The notes: generated from the sequence alone by a model not told the origin. DNA of 64,000 bases from Staphylococcus pseudintermedius (GCF_001792775.2 NZ_MLGE02000001.1:62001-126000); one strand, 5' to 3'; positions 1 to 10,857 are shown, counted from the stretch's first letter. Made by a program: numbers and translations.

Positions 1-100
1 AGCGCTTACATTTTGGAATGCATTTGACACTTTTTGGAAGCACATAGTACGATTGGGTTATATTTACAATTGATGAAAATATTTTCAGGAGGCGTTGAAG

Positions 101-856
101 GTGCTATTAGATCGATTTGTAAATGCAAACTATGACCAGTTGAACGACAATGATTTACATATTATCAAAACCGTTCATGACCATATTGATGCTATGAAGA
201 AGATGAAAATTCAAGACTTAGCTTTAGTCGCACACACTTCCATTTCGTCCATTCATCGTCTTTGCCGTAAATTAGGGTTTGATGGCTATAGCGAATTAAA
301 AACGTATATTAAACTCAACTATCAAAAGGAAGCATTACCACAAGATACTATTGCATTACTTGAACACGATATTCAACAAACGATGAAGCATCTCAATCAC
401 ATCGACTTTTCGAGCCTTAACCAACGTATTGATGAAGCGCCTTTTATTTATATTTATGGGACAGGCACAGCACAACAATCCGTCGCACAAGATGTACAAC
501 GTCAAATTCTCGCATTGCACAAAAAATCTGTCGTCTTGAAAAATGAATTAGAACTTTTACATGCGCTCGATATGATGTCGCCATGTGAATTGCTCATTAT
601 TATTTCGCTTTCCGGTGATACTACACGTTTTGAAGAAGTCATCAAATCTATTAAAGCACGAGAACTTTCCTATATTAGTGTGACGACACTTCAAGACAAT
701 TCGTTAGCGCAACATGCAACGTTTAACATCTATGTTCATAGCACACCTTTCCGTTTGTTCAATCAAGTTGACAACTCTAGTTTCGTCACTTTCCATCTCG
801 CCTTTGATATGATTTTGAGAAAATATAGCACTTGGAAGTTAAAGCAACCACATTAA
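101..856 (+). CDS. RpiR/MurR-family transcriptional regulator (HTH + SIS)
   Basis: The product (about 251 aa) has an N-terminal HTH_6 domain (roughly residues 1-75, with a recognition-helix stretch around SSIHRLCRKLGF) and a C-terminal SIS sugar-phosphate-binding domain (roughly 110-230, with the glycine-rich YIYGTGTAQQS and the ISLSGDT loop). Family members sense a phosphosugar and control sugar catabolic genes; the target here cannot be read from the window. An in-frame TTG lies at 95, but AGGAGG at 87-92 is only 2 nt from it and 8 nt from GTG at 101, so GTG 101 is the better start. The gene is monocistronic in view and converges on the next gene. Whatever it controls may lie left of the window. 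Confidence 0.85.
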   Translation: MLLDRFVNANYDQLNDNDLHIIKTVHDHIDAMKKMKIQDLALVAHTSISSIHRLCRKLGFDGYSELKTYIKLNYQKEALPQDTIALLEHDIQQTMKHLNHIDFSSLNQRIDEAPFIYIYGTGTAQQSVAQDVQRQILALHKKSVVLKNELELLHALDMMSPCELLIIISLSGDTTRFEEVIKSIKARELSYISVTTLQDNSLAQHATFNIYVHSTPFRLFNQVDNSSFVTFHLAFDMILRKYSTWKLKQPH

Positions 857-934
857 TTTAAATACTGCAGTAGCTAAATCTATGCTGTCGTTTGTGATTT
901 AACAATGTTGGTGCTGTTTGAATCCATTAAAAAA

Positions 935-970
935 CAAGGGTATGCCACCACAGTGGACGCACTACCCTTG
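935..970. terminator. Bidirectional terminator between convergent genes
   Basis: CAAGGGTA (935-942) pairs with TACCCTTG (963-970), with an inner CCAC/GTGG pair. It lies between the rpiR-type gene (+) and the membrane-protein gene (-), with an A-run on its left, so it can end transcripts from both sides. Confidence 0.6.
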
Positions 971-981
971 CACATATCAAA

Positions 982-1542
982 CTATGCTTTTGTGTTTTGA
1001 TTTTCTGGTTGTATAAATTGTAATTCATAGACAGAGCTTTCATCGTAACGATTGAAGCTATCAATATGCCCTTGTAAGTAGAGCGTTTGTACTTTTCGAC
1101 TGACGTTATGTTGATATTGAATTTTAATTTGGAGGTTCGATTCATAGCCATTATTTTCAATAGTACGATCTAATTCGTCAAATACGTCCTTGTTAATCGG
1201 TAGAAGATAACTTTCTTTGCTCGGTAAAATACTGACATACTTGCTCTGTAACACGTTTTCTTCATCCAAGTACACTTCTATCTTGATTTGTTTAGCCGCA
1301 CCCGCACCAAGGTTAAATAATTTCAAATAATCCTCGCCCCATTGAGCATCTTCTGTTTGATGTGCTGATGTATTTCTTAATTTTAACTTTTCTCCATCAC
1401 GCGTCATCAAAATTTGGTTAAATCCGAGTGCGGGTAAAAAACTCATTTTCATTTGGTACAACTGTATTGATACAGAGATAAAATAGAATAATGCCATAAT
1501 AAACGTACCAATCGAACCTATCGCAGAAATGATATTAATCAT
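982..1542 (-). CDS. Membrane-anchored protein of unknown function
   Basis: I do not recognise this 186-aa protein. It begins with one hydrophobic segment (about residues 3-27) and then has a predicted soluble, beta-rich domain with no cysteines, catalytic motif or sortase signal. The ATG at 1542 follows GAGGTG at a normal distance. It is a single gene, convergent with the rpiR-type gene and separated by about 130 bp from cstB, so it is probably independent of both. One N-terminal membrane anchor with the bulk of the protein on one side of the membrane is the only structural inference offered. Confidence 0.6.
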   Translation of the reverse strand: MINIISAIGSIGTFIMALFYFISVSIQLYQMKMSFLPALGFNQILMTRDGEKLKLRNTSAHQTEDAQWGEDYLKLFNLGAGAAKQIKIEVYLDEENVLQSKYVSILPSKESYLLPINKDVFDELDRTIENNGYESNLQIKIQYQHNVSRKVQTLYLQGHIDSFNRYDESSVYELQFIQPENQNTKA

Positions 1543-1673
1543 CTCGATACACCTCTAATAAATCAATTTTATTTTAAACTTATTCCACGTTAAAGACCGT
1601 TTTAAACTGAGGATATCAACTATTACCAAGCGCGTACGGAGGGCATTATCCTACTATGTTGTAGTGATTCTAT

Positions 1674-3023
1674 CTACTTCACCATTTTATTTTTCGTTTC
1701 ATCCGAAAAAGCAATGTAGCCTTCACGAATATTGATTACATTTTGATAACCTTTTGCCTCTAGTAGACCTACAGCAATAGAACTTCTCACACCTGATTGG
1801 CAATGGACATAAATTTCATCTTCTTTATTGAAAGGTAAAGTTGCATCCTTTAGTTGACCATGTGGCACATGCACTGCTTGTGGTAAATGTCCATTATGCC
1901 ACTCTTGGTCTGTTCGAACATCTAAAACGTGTTCTTCGTCTCCTATAAAATCTTTACTATGCACATGTTGTGTTACGATACTGCCTTGAGGTTGCTTATA
2001 GCCTGCTACATTATCATAGCCAATCAATTGCAATGTTTTCGTTGCACGATCAACCACTTGTTTATCACCAATTAAATCAATCGATGCATCATAATCTAGA
2101 TACCATCCTATTTGATTAATAAAGTTTTGATTATACGGAATATTAATCGCACCTACCACATGACCACCATGAAATGCATGCGCACTACGTAAATCAATCA
2201 TCATTCGGTCTTCACTATAAGAAGGGCTCACAAGATAAGGCTCATAGCGTGCACCTCCATATTGATTCATTTGTTTCATTTGTGCAAAATGTTTAGGGGG
2301 TTCGGGTTGATTTGTTGTTAAAGTTGTAATAAATGTATCTTCATCTGGTTGATTAAATGCCCAGTTATTTTGTTTTTCATAACCTAATGTTGTCATAGGA
2401 ATTGCACCTAACGATTTACCGCATGGACTGCCTGCACCATGTCCTGGCCAGATTTGAATAAAGTCTGGCAATTTACGTACACGAGCTATAGATTGATACA
2501 TTTGCTTGGCACCCACTGCTGTAGACCCTTCGATTTGTACCGCTTTTTCTAATAAATCAGGTCTACCGATGTCTCCCACAAAAATAAAGTCTCCTGTAAA
2601 TAGTCCCATCGGTTGTGTTGCACCTGCACCTTCATCTGTCAATAAAAAGCTAATGCTCTCAGGGGTATGTCCAGGCGTGTGTAATACCTCGATTTTAATG
2701 TAACCCACTTGAATGACATCGCCATCTTTAACGAACTTTGCCTGTTCAGGAATATTACGGTATCCTAAAGATTCATTTCCTTCACCTGAAATAAAGATGG
2801 TCGCATTTAATTTTTCCGCTGCATCGCGTATACCAGAAGCAAAGTCAGCATGAATATGTGTTTCAGTGGCATAATCAATACGCAACCCTTCTTTTTCTGC
2901 CGTTTTAATATATTCTGACAGGTCTCTGACTGGATCGATAATCATCGCCTCTCCTGTACGTTGACATCCAATTAAATAAGAGGCTTGTGACAAATGTTCA
3001 TTGTAAAATTGTTTGAAATACAT
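1674..3023 (-). CDS. cstB: Persulfide dioxygenase-sulfurtransferase CstB
   Basis: The protein (449 aa) has an N-terminal metallo-beta-lactamase-fold dioxygenase domain with the metal ligands of ETHIHADFASG, HTPGHTPES, FTGDFIFVGDIGRPD and IWPGHG. A middle rhodanese-like domain lacks a catalytic Cys, and a C-terminal rhodanese has the active Cys in VHCQSGVRS. This is the architecture of staphylococcal CstB, an Fe(II) enzyme that oxidises low-molecular-weight persulfides to thiosulfate. It lies 18 bp after cstA and is probably cotranscribed from the CstR-controlled promoter. In S. aureus the operon continues with sqr; here the next minus-strand gene is unrelated, so sqr is not adjacent. Confidence 0.9.
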   Translation of the reverse strand: MYFKQFYNEHLSQASYLIGCQRTGEAMIIDPVRDLSEYIKTAEKEGLRIDYATETHIHADFASGIRDAAEKLNATIFISGEGNESLGYRNIPEQAKFVKDGDVIQVGYIKIEVLHTPGHTPESISFLLTDEGAGATQPMGLFTGDFIFVGDIGRPDLLEKAVQIEGSTAVGAKQMYQSIARVRKLPDFIQIWPGHGAGSPCGKSLGAIPMTTLGYEKQNNWAFNQPDEDTFITTLTTNQPEPPKHFAQMKQMNQYGGARYEPYLVSPSYSEDRMMIDLRSAHAFHGGHVVGAINIPYNQNFINQIGWYLDYDASIDLIGDKQVVDRATKTLQLIGYDNVAGYKQPQGSIVTQHVHSKDFIGDEEHVLDVRTDQEWHNGHLPQAVHVPHGQLKDATLPFNKEDEIYVHCQSGVRSSIAVGLLEAKGYQNVINIREGYIAFSDETKNKMVK

Positions 3024-3041
3024 ATCAATCTCTCCTTAACA

Positions 3042-4118
3042 TTATATAAATAAATTGTGGCGTGCGTTTTCAGTGTCACCAATATAAGTTCCTACACCAC
3101 CAAACGTGACTTCATCTCTTAACTCCTCTTTCGTAATCCCCATCACATCCATACTCATCGTACATGCGATCAATTTAATGTCTTGTTCAATCGCTTGATT
3201 TATTAACTGTGGTAGTGTATCAATATTTTTTTGTCTCATGACATAACGCATCATAAAGTTACCTAAACCAAACATATTAAATTTAGAAATCGGCATTTTT
3301 TCTGGTTGCTTCGGTAACATCCAATCAAACATTTTGGCTATGCCTTTTTTGTTCACTTGAGTCTCTCGTTGTATAGTTTTTTTCAATGCATTTAATCCCC
3401 AAAAAGTAAAAAAGACAGAGACATCTCGTCCAGCTGCTTTTGCTCCATTAGCAATAATCATTGCCGCAATAGCTTTATCTAAATCACCGCTAAACAACAC
3501 GATTGTCGTGCCATTGCCTTTTTTACTTTGCGTGTTTGCAGGTGCGTTACTTTTTTGTAATACCGCATGAACACCTTGGTTATCTTGATTTAGGCGTATT
3601 AACTGGTGCCCTGTCTGCTTCACCCAACTTTGAACATCACTGTAAAAACCAAAATCTGAAACATTAACTTCTATCTGTTCACCTTCCGACATATTCTGCA
3701 TTGCTTTACTCACATTTAAAATAGGTCCTGGGCATTGTAAACCTGATAAATCTATTTTTTGACGTTCTTCTTTTAAAGGCACAGACTCATTAATAATGAT
3801 ATCTTCCGTACGATGAGCCTCCACCTCTTCACTGTATGCGACAAATCCCCCATCTAATGAAACAACATTATATCCTCTTTTAGCTAAAGCAGAACTCGCT
3901 TGTGCACTTCTCTTTCCACTTCTGCAATAAAGATAATACGTTTGATTTTTATCACCTTTAAATAATTCAATTTGATCCAACGGCCAAGATTTTGCCCCTC
4001 GGATGTGTCCTTCTTGATATTCTTCATCCGTACGAACATCTATCAATTGCCCTAGTTCTCCTAATCGCTCAAGTTCATCTTTCTTTAAACTTTTTATCTC
4101 AAGTTCACTAAAATTCAA
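3042..4118 (-). CDS. cstA: Multidomain sulfurtransferase CstA (rhodanese-TusA-DsrE)
   Basis: The 358-aa protein has three sulfur-handling domains in order: rhodanese (about 10-105, active Cys in LYCRSGKRS), TusA (about 120-190, Cys in LQCPGP) and DsrE-like (about 205-358, with a Cys in IACTMSMD). Staphylococcal CstA has the same order and relays persulfide sulfur between these cysteines. It is the first gene of the cstA-cstB unit; its start is preceded by GGAGG and, further upstream, the two CstR operators. It is divergent from cstR-tauE. Expression is expected to be induced by sulfide or polysulfide through CstR. Confidence 0.9.
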   Translation of the reverse strand: MNFSELEIKSLKKDELERLGELGQLIDVRTDEEYQEGHIRGAKSWPLDQIELFKGDKNQTYYLYCRSGKRSAQASSALAKRGYNVVSLDGGFVAYSEEVEAHRTEDIIINESVPLKEERQKIDLSGLQCPGPILNVSKAMQNMSEGEQIEVNVSDFGFYSDVQSWVKQTGHQLIRLNQDNQGVHAVLQKSNAPANTQSKKGNGTTIVLFSGDLDKAIAAMIIANGAKAAGRDVSVFFTFWGLNALKKTIQRETQVNKKGIAKMFDWMLPKQPEKMPISKFNMFGLGNFMMRYVMRQKNIDTLPQLINQAIEQDIKLIACTMSMDVMGITKEELRDEVTFGGVGTYIGDTENARHNLFI

Positions 4119-4135
4119 TATTAGACCTCCTCCAA

Positions 4136-4151
4136 ATACCTATAGGGGTAT
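4136..4151. promoter_or_regulatory. CstR operator 1
   Basis: ATACCTATAGGGGTAT has the A/T-flanked, G/C-rich interrupted dyad of CsoR/CstR-family operators. It sits 18 bp from the cstA start, where bound repressor would block cstA-cstB transcription. Operator function is inferred from family knowledge and position. Confidence 0.7.
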
Positions 4152-4172
4152 AATAATGGATGCTGAATCTCT

Positions 4173-4200
4173 TGTCAAATACCTACGGGGGTATTTGACA
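4173..4200. promoter_or_regulatory. CstR operator 2 (long perfect dyad)
   Basis: TGTCAAATACC (4173-4183) and GGTATTTGACA (4190-4200) are perfect inverted repeats around TACGGG. The site lies in the middle of the cstA/cstR intergenic region and can control both directions. It shares the ATACC...GGTAT core with operator 1. Confidence 0.75.
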
Positions 4201-4257
4201 AATTTCTTGCTTTTTTATATGATAAACCTCATATATTACTTTAGGAGGACATAAGGT

Positions 4258-4518
4258 ATGGAATACGATAAAAAAATGATTAACCGAATTAAAAGAGTTC
4301 AAGGTCAATTAAATGGCGTCATTAAAATGATGGAAGAAGAACAGCACTGCAAGGATATTGTGACACAATTAAGTGCTTCTAAAGGTTCGTTACAACGTCT
4401 CATTAGTATTATTATTAGTGAGAATTTAGTAGAGTGTATTAAGGCAGCAGAAGAAAACGAAGAAAATAGACAACAAATCATTGACGAAGCTGTGAACTTA
4501 TTGGTGAAAAGTAAATAA
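4258..4518 (+). CDS. cstR: Persulfide-sensing repressor CstR (CsoR family)
   Basis: This 86-aa all-helical DUF156/CsoR-family protein has cysteines at 31 (EEQHCKDI) and 60 (NLVECIKA), the two positions that form the di- or trisulfide switch in S. aureus CstR. The His ligand needed for Cu(I) sensing in CsoR is not evident at the second site, so persulfide sensing is favoured over copper. It starts with ATG after AGGAGG (4242-4247). Its TAA overlaps the ATG of the TauE-like gene by one base, so the two are translationally coupled. It is divergent from its targets cstA-cstB. Confidence 0.9.
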   Translation: MEYDKKMINRIKRVQGQLNGVIKMMEEEQHCKDIVTQLSASKGSLQRLISIIISENLVECIKAAEENEENRQQIIDEAVNLLVKSK

Positions 4519-5267
4519 TGCTTTATATTTTTCTCTCGCTCCTCGGTATTATTGGTGGTATTCTCTCGGGTATGGTAGGTATAGGCGGTGCGATTATTAT
4601 TTATCCCGCACTACTCATTATTCCCCCTATGCTTGGCCTCCCTTCTTACAATGCTTATATCGCTTCAGGACTTACATCTGCGCAAGTATTTTTTAGTACT
4701 TTAAGCAGTTCAATACGTGCGCGTCAAACACCGGATTTTTCTCTTAAACTCATTCTTTGGATGGGAAGTAGCATGCTCATCGGTAGTGCGTTAGGAGCTA
4801 CAATTGCAGAAGTATTAACAGAGAGATTCGTAAATAGCGTATATGTTGTCATTGCTATATTGGCACTCGTCTTAATAATGATTAAAATCAAACCACAAAC
4901 AGAAGCAAACTTAAAATTCAGTAAAGTTGTACTGCTATTGACAGGTTTAGTCATTGGTGCAATTTCTGGTGTGATTGGGGCTGGAGGCGCCTTTATAATT
5001 ATTCCAGTATTATTAGTTTTTTTCAAAATACCGATGCATACTGTCGTGGCAAATAGTGTTGTGATTGCTTTTATTTCTTCTATAGGGGCCTTTATGTTTA
5101 AACTTTTTCAAGGGTATATTCCGCTTGGTGATGCATTATTCTTAGTTGTTGGAAGTATGTTATTTGCGCCACTTGGCTTAAAAATAGGACGCCAAATGCC
5201 TGAGTACGTCCAAAAAGTGTTGGTTGCTCTCCTTATCATCGTCTCTATACTGAATTTGATTTTCTAA
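4518..5267 (+). CDS. tauE: TauE/SafE-family sulfur-anion transporter of the cst locus
   Basis: The 249-aa polytopic membrane protein has the internal duplication of the TauE/SafE family: glycine-rich GMVGIGGAIIIYPALL near the N-terminus and GVIGAGGAFIIIPVLL in the second half. In the S. aureus cst locus a homologue (TauE) is encoded next to CstR and is thought to move a sulfur anion such as sulfite or thiosulfate. It overlaps cstR by 1 nt and is probably coregulated. The substrate is inferred from context only. Confidence 0.85.
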   Translation: MLYIFLSLLGIIGGILSGMVGIGGAIIIYPALLIIPPMLGLPSYNAYIASGLTSAQVFFSTLSSSIRARQTPDFSLKLILWMGSSMLIGSALGATIAEVLTERFVNSVYVVIAILALVLIMIKIKPQTEANLKFSKVVLLLTGLVIGAISGVIGAGGAFIIIPVLLVFFKIPMHTVVANSVVIAFISSIGAFMFKLFQGYIPLGDALFLVVGSMLFAPLGLKIGRQMPEYVQKVLVALLIIVSILNLIF

Positions 5268-5459
5268 GCCGTCGTACTTTAATGAAATCAGCTCTTCCAA
5301 CCATACAAATCAAACCTAGTTCATAAGGTAACTAAATATCAACAAAACTATACGAACAAGAGCTTACTTTGATTTTCTGGTAAAGACCCACATATTGAAT
5401 TATAACTATAAGATATGTACGATAACTCTGTTAAAAAGATAAATCAGGAGGTATCCATT

Positions 5460-6632
5460 ATGAAGAAGTATCCTATTGCAATATGGATGTTAGCGATTGG
5501 GGCATTTGCGATTGGAATGACTGAATTCGTCATCATGGGCTTACTTCCTAACGTGGCGAATGATTTAAATGTGTCTGTGAGCCAGGCAGGACAATTGATT
5601 ACTGGTTACGCTTTAGGTGTCGCGATTGGAGGCCCTATCATCGTCATGCTCACTTTCCGACTTAACCGTAAAGCGTTGTTAATGTTGCTGATGGGCATTT
5701 TTATTCTCGGTAACATTCTCGGTGGTCTCAGTCCGAATTACACGACATTGATGCTCAGTCGTATCGTCACATCACTTGCACATGGCTCATTTTTCGGCAT
5801 TGGCTCTATTTTAGCTGCAAGTATGGTCGCAAGCCAATATCGTGCAAGTGCAATGGCATTAATGTTTATGGGTCTCAGCCTGAGCAACATTCTCGGCGTA
5901 CCATTCGGTACATTAATTGGACAAAAACTCGGTTGGCACATGACGTTTTTAATTATTGCTGTCATTGGCGTCATTGCACTCATCGGCATTATGATGTTTG
6001 TCCCGATGCCAAAAGAAATGCGTACCGCTTCTATCAAAGATGAATTACGCATTTTAAAAGAAAAAAGACTGTGGTTAACTCTCGGGATGACATTGTTCGG
6101 TTTTAGTAGTGTGTTCGCCTACTTTACTTATATTTCATCTGTACTCATCGATGTGACCCACATTCCTGAACAATTCATTTCATCTATTCTGATTGTATTC
6201 GGTGTTGGCGTGACACTCGGTAATATTGTAGGTGGCAAGCTTGCAGATTGGAATTTAAACAAAGCATTAATGAGCATTTTTATTATTTTTGTGCTTTACT
6301 TTGGACTGCTCTACTTCATTCAGTTCCACCCGATAATCATGGTGATCGGCGTCTTTCTTTTCGGTTTTATTGGCTTTAGCATGAGCCCTTCACTTCAATA
6401 CAAAAGTACGCTCATTTCCCAAGAAGCGCCGACACTTTCCAGTACACTCAATCAATCCGCCTTTAATATCGGAAATGCATTAGGTGCTTTTATCGGCGGT
6501 CTTGTTGTCAGCACACTCCCCATCGCTAGTCTAAGTTTAATCGCGCCATTACTCACATTAATTGGACTCGTCTTTTTATTATGGAGTATTGCTGTCGAAC
6601 AAAAAGAACAGGTCAATACACATTCGAATTAA
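5460..6632 (+). CDS. MFS transporter, DHA1 (AraJ/YdhP-like) family
   Basis: This is a 12-helix major facilitator of 390 aa. Its N-terminus contains GMTEFVIMGLLPNVA and the GYALGVAIGGPI stretch that mark the DHA1 branch of sugar or drug exporters, and a loop-2/3-like RLNRK motif follows. AGGAGG at 5446-5451 is 8 nt from the ATG at 5460; the in-frame ATG at 5415 has no such site. The gene stands alone and is followed by a strong terminator. Substrate is unknown; related proteins export drugs, arabinose or purine-type compounds. Confidence 0.8.
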   Translation: MKKYPIAIWMLAIGAFAIGMTEFVIMGLLPNVANDLNVSVSQAGQLITGYALGVAIGGPIIVMLTFRLNRKALLMLLMGIFILGNILGGLSPNYTTLMLSRIVTSLAHGSFFGIGSILAASMVASQYRASAMALMFMGLSLSNILGVPFGTLIGQKLGWHMTFLIIAVIGVIALIGIMMFVPMPKEMRTASIKDELRILKEKRLWLTLGMTLFGFSSVFAYFTYISSVLIDVTHIPEQFISSILIVFGVGVTLGNIVGGKLADWNLNKALMSIFIIFVLYFGLLYFIQFHPIIMVIGVFLFGFIGFSMSPSLQYKSTLISQEAPTLSSTLNQSAFNIGNALGAFIGGLVVSTLPIASLSLIAPLLTLIGLVFLLWSIAVEQKEQVNTHSN

Positions 6633-6714
6633 AGTTTAATTTATAAAATGTGACATTTAAAAATTTTTTAATACTATGTTGCCCTCTCTATATGTTTCAT
6701 TATGCTGCTGATTC

Positions 6715-6745
6715 ACCGCTACATAAAGATATGTGGCGGTTTTTA
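6715..6745 (+). terminator. Rho-independent terminator of the MFS gene
   Basis: ACCGCTACATA (6715-6725) pairs with TATGTGGCGGT (6730-6740), followed by a T-run. It lies about 80 bp after the MFS stop codon. Confidence 0.75.
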
Positions 6746-6875
6746 ATTTAATATTCGTTTTTAAATTTTACATTGAATTTAGAAAATTTAATATATAATT
6801 TGCGATAAATTTAATTTGTGCAATTAAAATGTGAAATAACGGGTATTTGTTAATAAGTATAAGGAGGTATAAAGC

Positions 6876-7304
6876 ATGATACTCTCTCATAAAGATTTTC
6901 TTTATCAAATTGAAGAAGATGGGACAACAGTGACCATATATAAAAATAATGATACCAAAACATATACTGCTATAGAAGCGACAGGCGAGCTCACACCGCA
7001 TCATTTTTGTGTCTTAAATTATATTAAAGTAGATCTGAATCAAAGTGAAACATTTGAGGAACGCTTTCTAAGTCGCACAGCAGATTTGAATGATGTACAT
7101 GGCTTCATATCGCTACGTGTTTTGAGACCCTGGGACCCACAAAATCATTATGTTGTGATTTCATTATGGGATGACCGTAAAAGTTTTGAAGTGTGGCAAG
7201 CTTCTGAGCAACCATTGAATTACCATCATCAATGGAATGGCGCATTAGATGAAGAGATTGTGAATTCCGATTTGTCATATTATATTAAATTTGATGCACA
7301 ATGA
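6876..7304 (+). CDS. Antibiotic biosynthesis monooxygenase-fold protein (HmoB/TRAP-like)
   Basis: The 142-aa protein has a short N-terminal extension and a C-terminal ABM ferredoxin-like domain (about 48-130), visible in ERFLSRTADLNDVHGFISLR and YVVISLWDDRKSFEVWQAS. The arrangement resembles the Bacillus haem monooxygenase HmoB and staphylococcal TRAP, which share this fold. Haem degradation is only a possibility, because the catalytic residues cannot be assigned without alignment. AGGAGG at 6862-6867 supports the ATG at 6876. Tn552 has inserted 33 bp downstream of its stop codon, so the gene is intact. Confidence 0.65.
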   Translation: MILSHKDFLYQIEEDGTTVTIYKNNDTKTYTAIEATGELTPHHFCVLNYIKVDLNQSETFEERFLSRTADLNDVHGFISLRVLRPWDPQNHYVVISLWDDRKSFEVWQASEQPLNYHHQWNGALDEEIVNSDLSYYIKFDAQ

Positions 7305-7331
7305 TGTGTATAGCGATTTTTCAAAATTTTA

Positions 7332-7453
7332 ATAACCTGTCACTTTGCTTGATATATGAGAATTATTTAACCTTATAAATGAGAAAAAAGCAACGCACTT
7401 TAAATAAGATACGTTGCTTTTTCGATTGATGAACACCTATAATTAAACTATTC
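7332..7453. repeat. Tn552 left terminal inverted repeat and target duplication
   Basis: The duplicated ATAACC is at 7332-7337 and the repeat begins with TGT at 7338. It contains a hairpin (AAAAAGCAACG...CGTTGCTTTTT, about 7385-7422) that may also end the blaZ transcript or outside transcription. From 7454 to 7638 the DNA is AT-rich and I see nothing else in it. Confidence 0.85.
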
Positions 7454-7638
7454 ATCTATTATTTATAATTTTTTGTATATACAATATTTCTAGTTTGTTA
7501 AAGAGAATTAAGAAAATAAATCTCGAAAATAATAGAGGGAAAATCAGTTTTTGATATCAAAATTATACATGTCAACGATAATACAAAATATAATACAAAA
7601 TATAAGATGTTATCAGTATTTATTATGCATTTAGAATA

Positions 7639-8559
<921 letters not shown>

Positions 8560-8590
8560 TTATTATAAATATTTGAAAGAAGGTGTTGAA

Positions 8591-10348
8591 ATGGCTAAGT
8601 TATTAATAATGAGCATAGTAAGCTTTTGTTTTATATTTCTATTGTTATTATTTTTTAGGTACATATTAAAACGCTATTTTAATTATATGTTAAATTATAA
8701 AGTTTGGTATCTAACTCTTCTTGCAGGATTAATTCCTTTCATTCCTATTAAATTCTCTCTTTTTAAATTTAATAATGTGAATAATCAAGCGCCCACAGTT
8801 GAAAGTAAGTCACACGACTTGAACCATAACATAAATACCACCAAACCTATTCAAGAGTTCGCAACAGATATCCATAAGTTTAATTGGGATTCAATTGATA
8901 ATATCTGCACAGTTATTTGGATAGTTTTAGTTATTATTTTAAATTTTAAATTTTTGAAAGCCTTATTATATCTTAAATATTTAAAGAAACAGTCACTTTA
9001 TCTAAACGAAAATGAAAAAAATAAAATAGATACGATACTTTTCAACCATCAATATAAAAAAAATATTGTGATTCGAAAAGCAGAGACTATTCAATCTCCA
9101 ATAACTTTTTGGTATGGGAAATATATTATTTTGATTCCTAGTTCATATTTTAAAAGTGTAATTGACAAAAGACTAAAATATATAATATTGCATGAATATG
9201 CTCATGCTAAAAATAGAGATACTTTACATTTAATTATCTTTAATATCTTCTCTATTATTATGAGTTACAATCCATTAGTACATATTGTAAAAAGAAAGAT
9301 AATTCATGACAATGAAGTAGAAGCCGATAGATTTGTCCTTAATAATATTAACAAAAATGAATTTAAAACTTATGCGGAATCTATTATGGACTCCGTATTA
9401 AATGTTCCATTTTTTAATAAAAATATATTAAGCCATTCATTTAATGGTAAAAAGTCATTACTCAAAAGAAGATTAATTAATATAAAAGAAGCCAATCTGA
9501 AAAAACAGTCCAAATTAATTCTAATTTTTATTTGTATTTTTACTTTTTTGCTCATGGTAATTCAAAGCCAGTTTTTGATGGGGCAATCCATAACTGATTA
9601 TAATTATAAAAAGCCCTTACACAACGATTACCAAATTTTAGATAAAAGTAAAATTTTTGGTTCAAATAGTGGATCTTTCGTCATGTACAGCATGAAGAAA
9701 GACAAATACTATATTTATAACGAAAAAGAAAGTAGAAAAAGGTATTCTCCTAATTCAACTTATAAAATTTATTTAGCTATGTTTGGACTTGACCGACATA
9801 TTATAAATGATGAAAATTCACGTATGTCATGGAATCATAAGCATTACCCTTTTGATGCTTGGAATAAGGAACAAGATTTAAATACAGCAATGCAAAATTC
9901 AGTTAATTGGTACTTCGAACGTATTAGCGATCAAATACCAAAGAACTATACTGCGACTCAACTCAAGCAATTAAATTATGGTAATAAAAATTTGGGAAGT
10001 TATAAAAGCTATTGGATGGAAGATAGTTTGAAAATATCTAATCTTGAACAAGTAATAGTTTTTAAAAATATGATGGAACAAAATAACCATTTTAGTAAAA
10101 AAGCAAAGAATCAATTATCTTCTTCATTATTGATTAAGAAAAATGAAAAGTATGAACTGTATGGGAAAACAGGTACAGGTATAGTAAACGGGAAGTATAA
10201 TAATGGGTGGTTTGTAGGTTACGTAATTACAAATCATGATAAGTATTATTTTGCTACACATTTATCAGATGGAAAGCCATCTGGGAAAAATGCTGAATTA
10301 ATCAGTGAAAAAATATTAAAAGAAATGGGTGTTTTAAATGGCCAATAA
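8591..10348 (+). CDS. blaR1: Beta-lactam sensor-transducer BlaR1
   Basis: The 585-aa membrane protein has N-terminal transmembrane helices, an M56-type zinc metalloprotease domain with HEYAH near residue 200, a further helix at about 312-332, and a C-terminal extracellular penicillin-binding sensor domain with SPNSTYKIY (the acylated Ser of STYK) and a KTGTG triad. Binding of a beta-lactam activates the protease and leads to BlaI inactivation. The ATG at 8591 follows AAGAAGGTG; an upstream in-frame start at 8549 would lie over the operator. Its 3' end overlaps blaI by 11 nt. Confidence 0.95.
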
Positions 10349-10718
10349 GCAAGTTGAAATATCTATGGCTGAATGGGATGTTATGAATATAATATGGGGT
10401 AAAAAATCAGTATCAGCTAATGAAATTGTAGTTGAAATTCAAAAATATAAAGAAGTTAGCGATAAAACGATTAGAACATTAATCACAAGACTATATAAAA
10501 AAGAGATTATAAAACGATACAAATCAGAGAATATTTATTTTTACTCATCAAATATTAAAGAAGACGATATTAAAATGAAAACTGCTAAAACCTTTCTTAA
10601 TAAACTGTATGGAGGGGACATGAAAAGTTTAGTGCTGAATTTTGCGAAAAATGAAGAATTAAATAACAAAGAAATTGAAGAATTGCGAGACATTTTAAAT
10701 GATATTAGTAAAAAGTAA
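10338..10718 (+). CDS. blaI: Penicillinase repressor BlaI
   Basis: This is a 126-aa winged-helix repressor of the BlaI/MecI family, full length. The N-terminal wing-helix (about 1-75, with [17 protein letters not shown]) binds the TACA/TGTA dyads and the C-terminal helices dimerise. It overlaps the end of blaR1, so sensor and repressor are coupled and autoregulated from the same operator. Confidence 0.95.
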
Positions 10719-10814
10719 TTAGAGATATGTTTCAAACATAATACATATGTAAACTATGCTTGACTCTTATTAAATTAGTTTTGTTAATAACATTTAAAAT
10801 ATATTATTAAAGAT

Positions 10815-10857
10815 GAGAGTGTACAGAAAATAACCATTTTCTGTACACTCTCTTTTT
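10815..10857 (+). terminator. Terminator downstream of blaI
   Basis: A perfect 16-bp stem, GAGAGTGTACAGAAAA (10815-10830) with TTTTCTGTACACTCTC (10837-10852), loop TAACCA, is followed by TTTTT. The stretch from here to 10981 is also where the Tn552 resolution site should lie; I could not delimit its subsites. Confidence 0.75.

Noticed and set aside
6876-7304. isdG/isdI haem oxygenase
   Set aside because: It has an extra N-terminal region and no isd neighbours; the HmoB/TRAP-like layout fits better.
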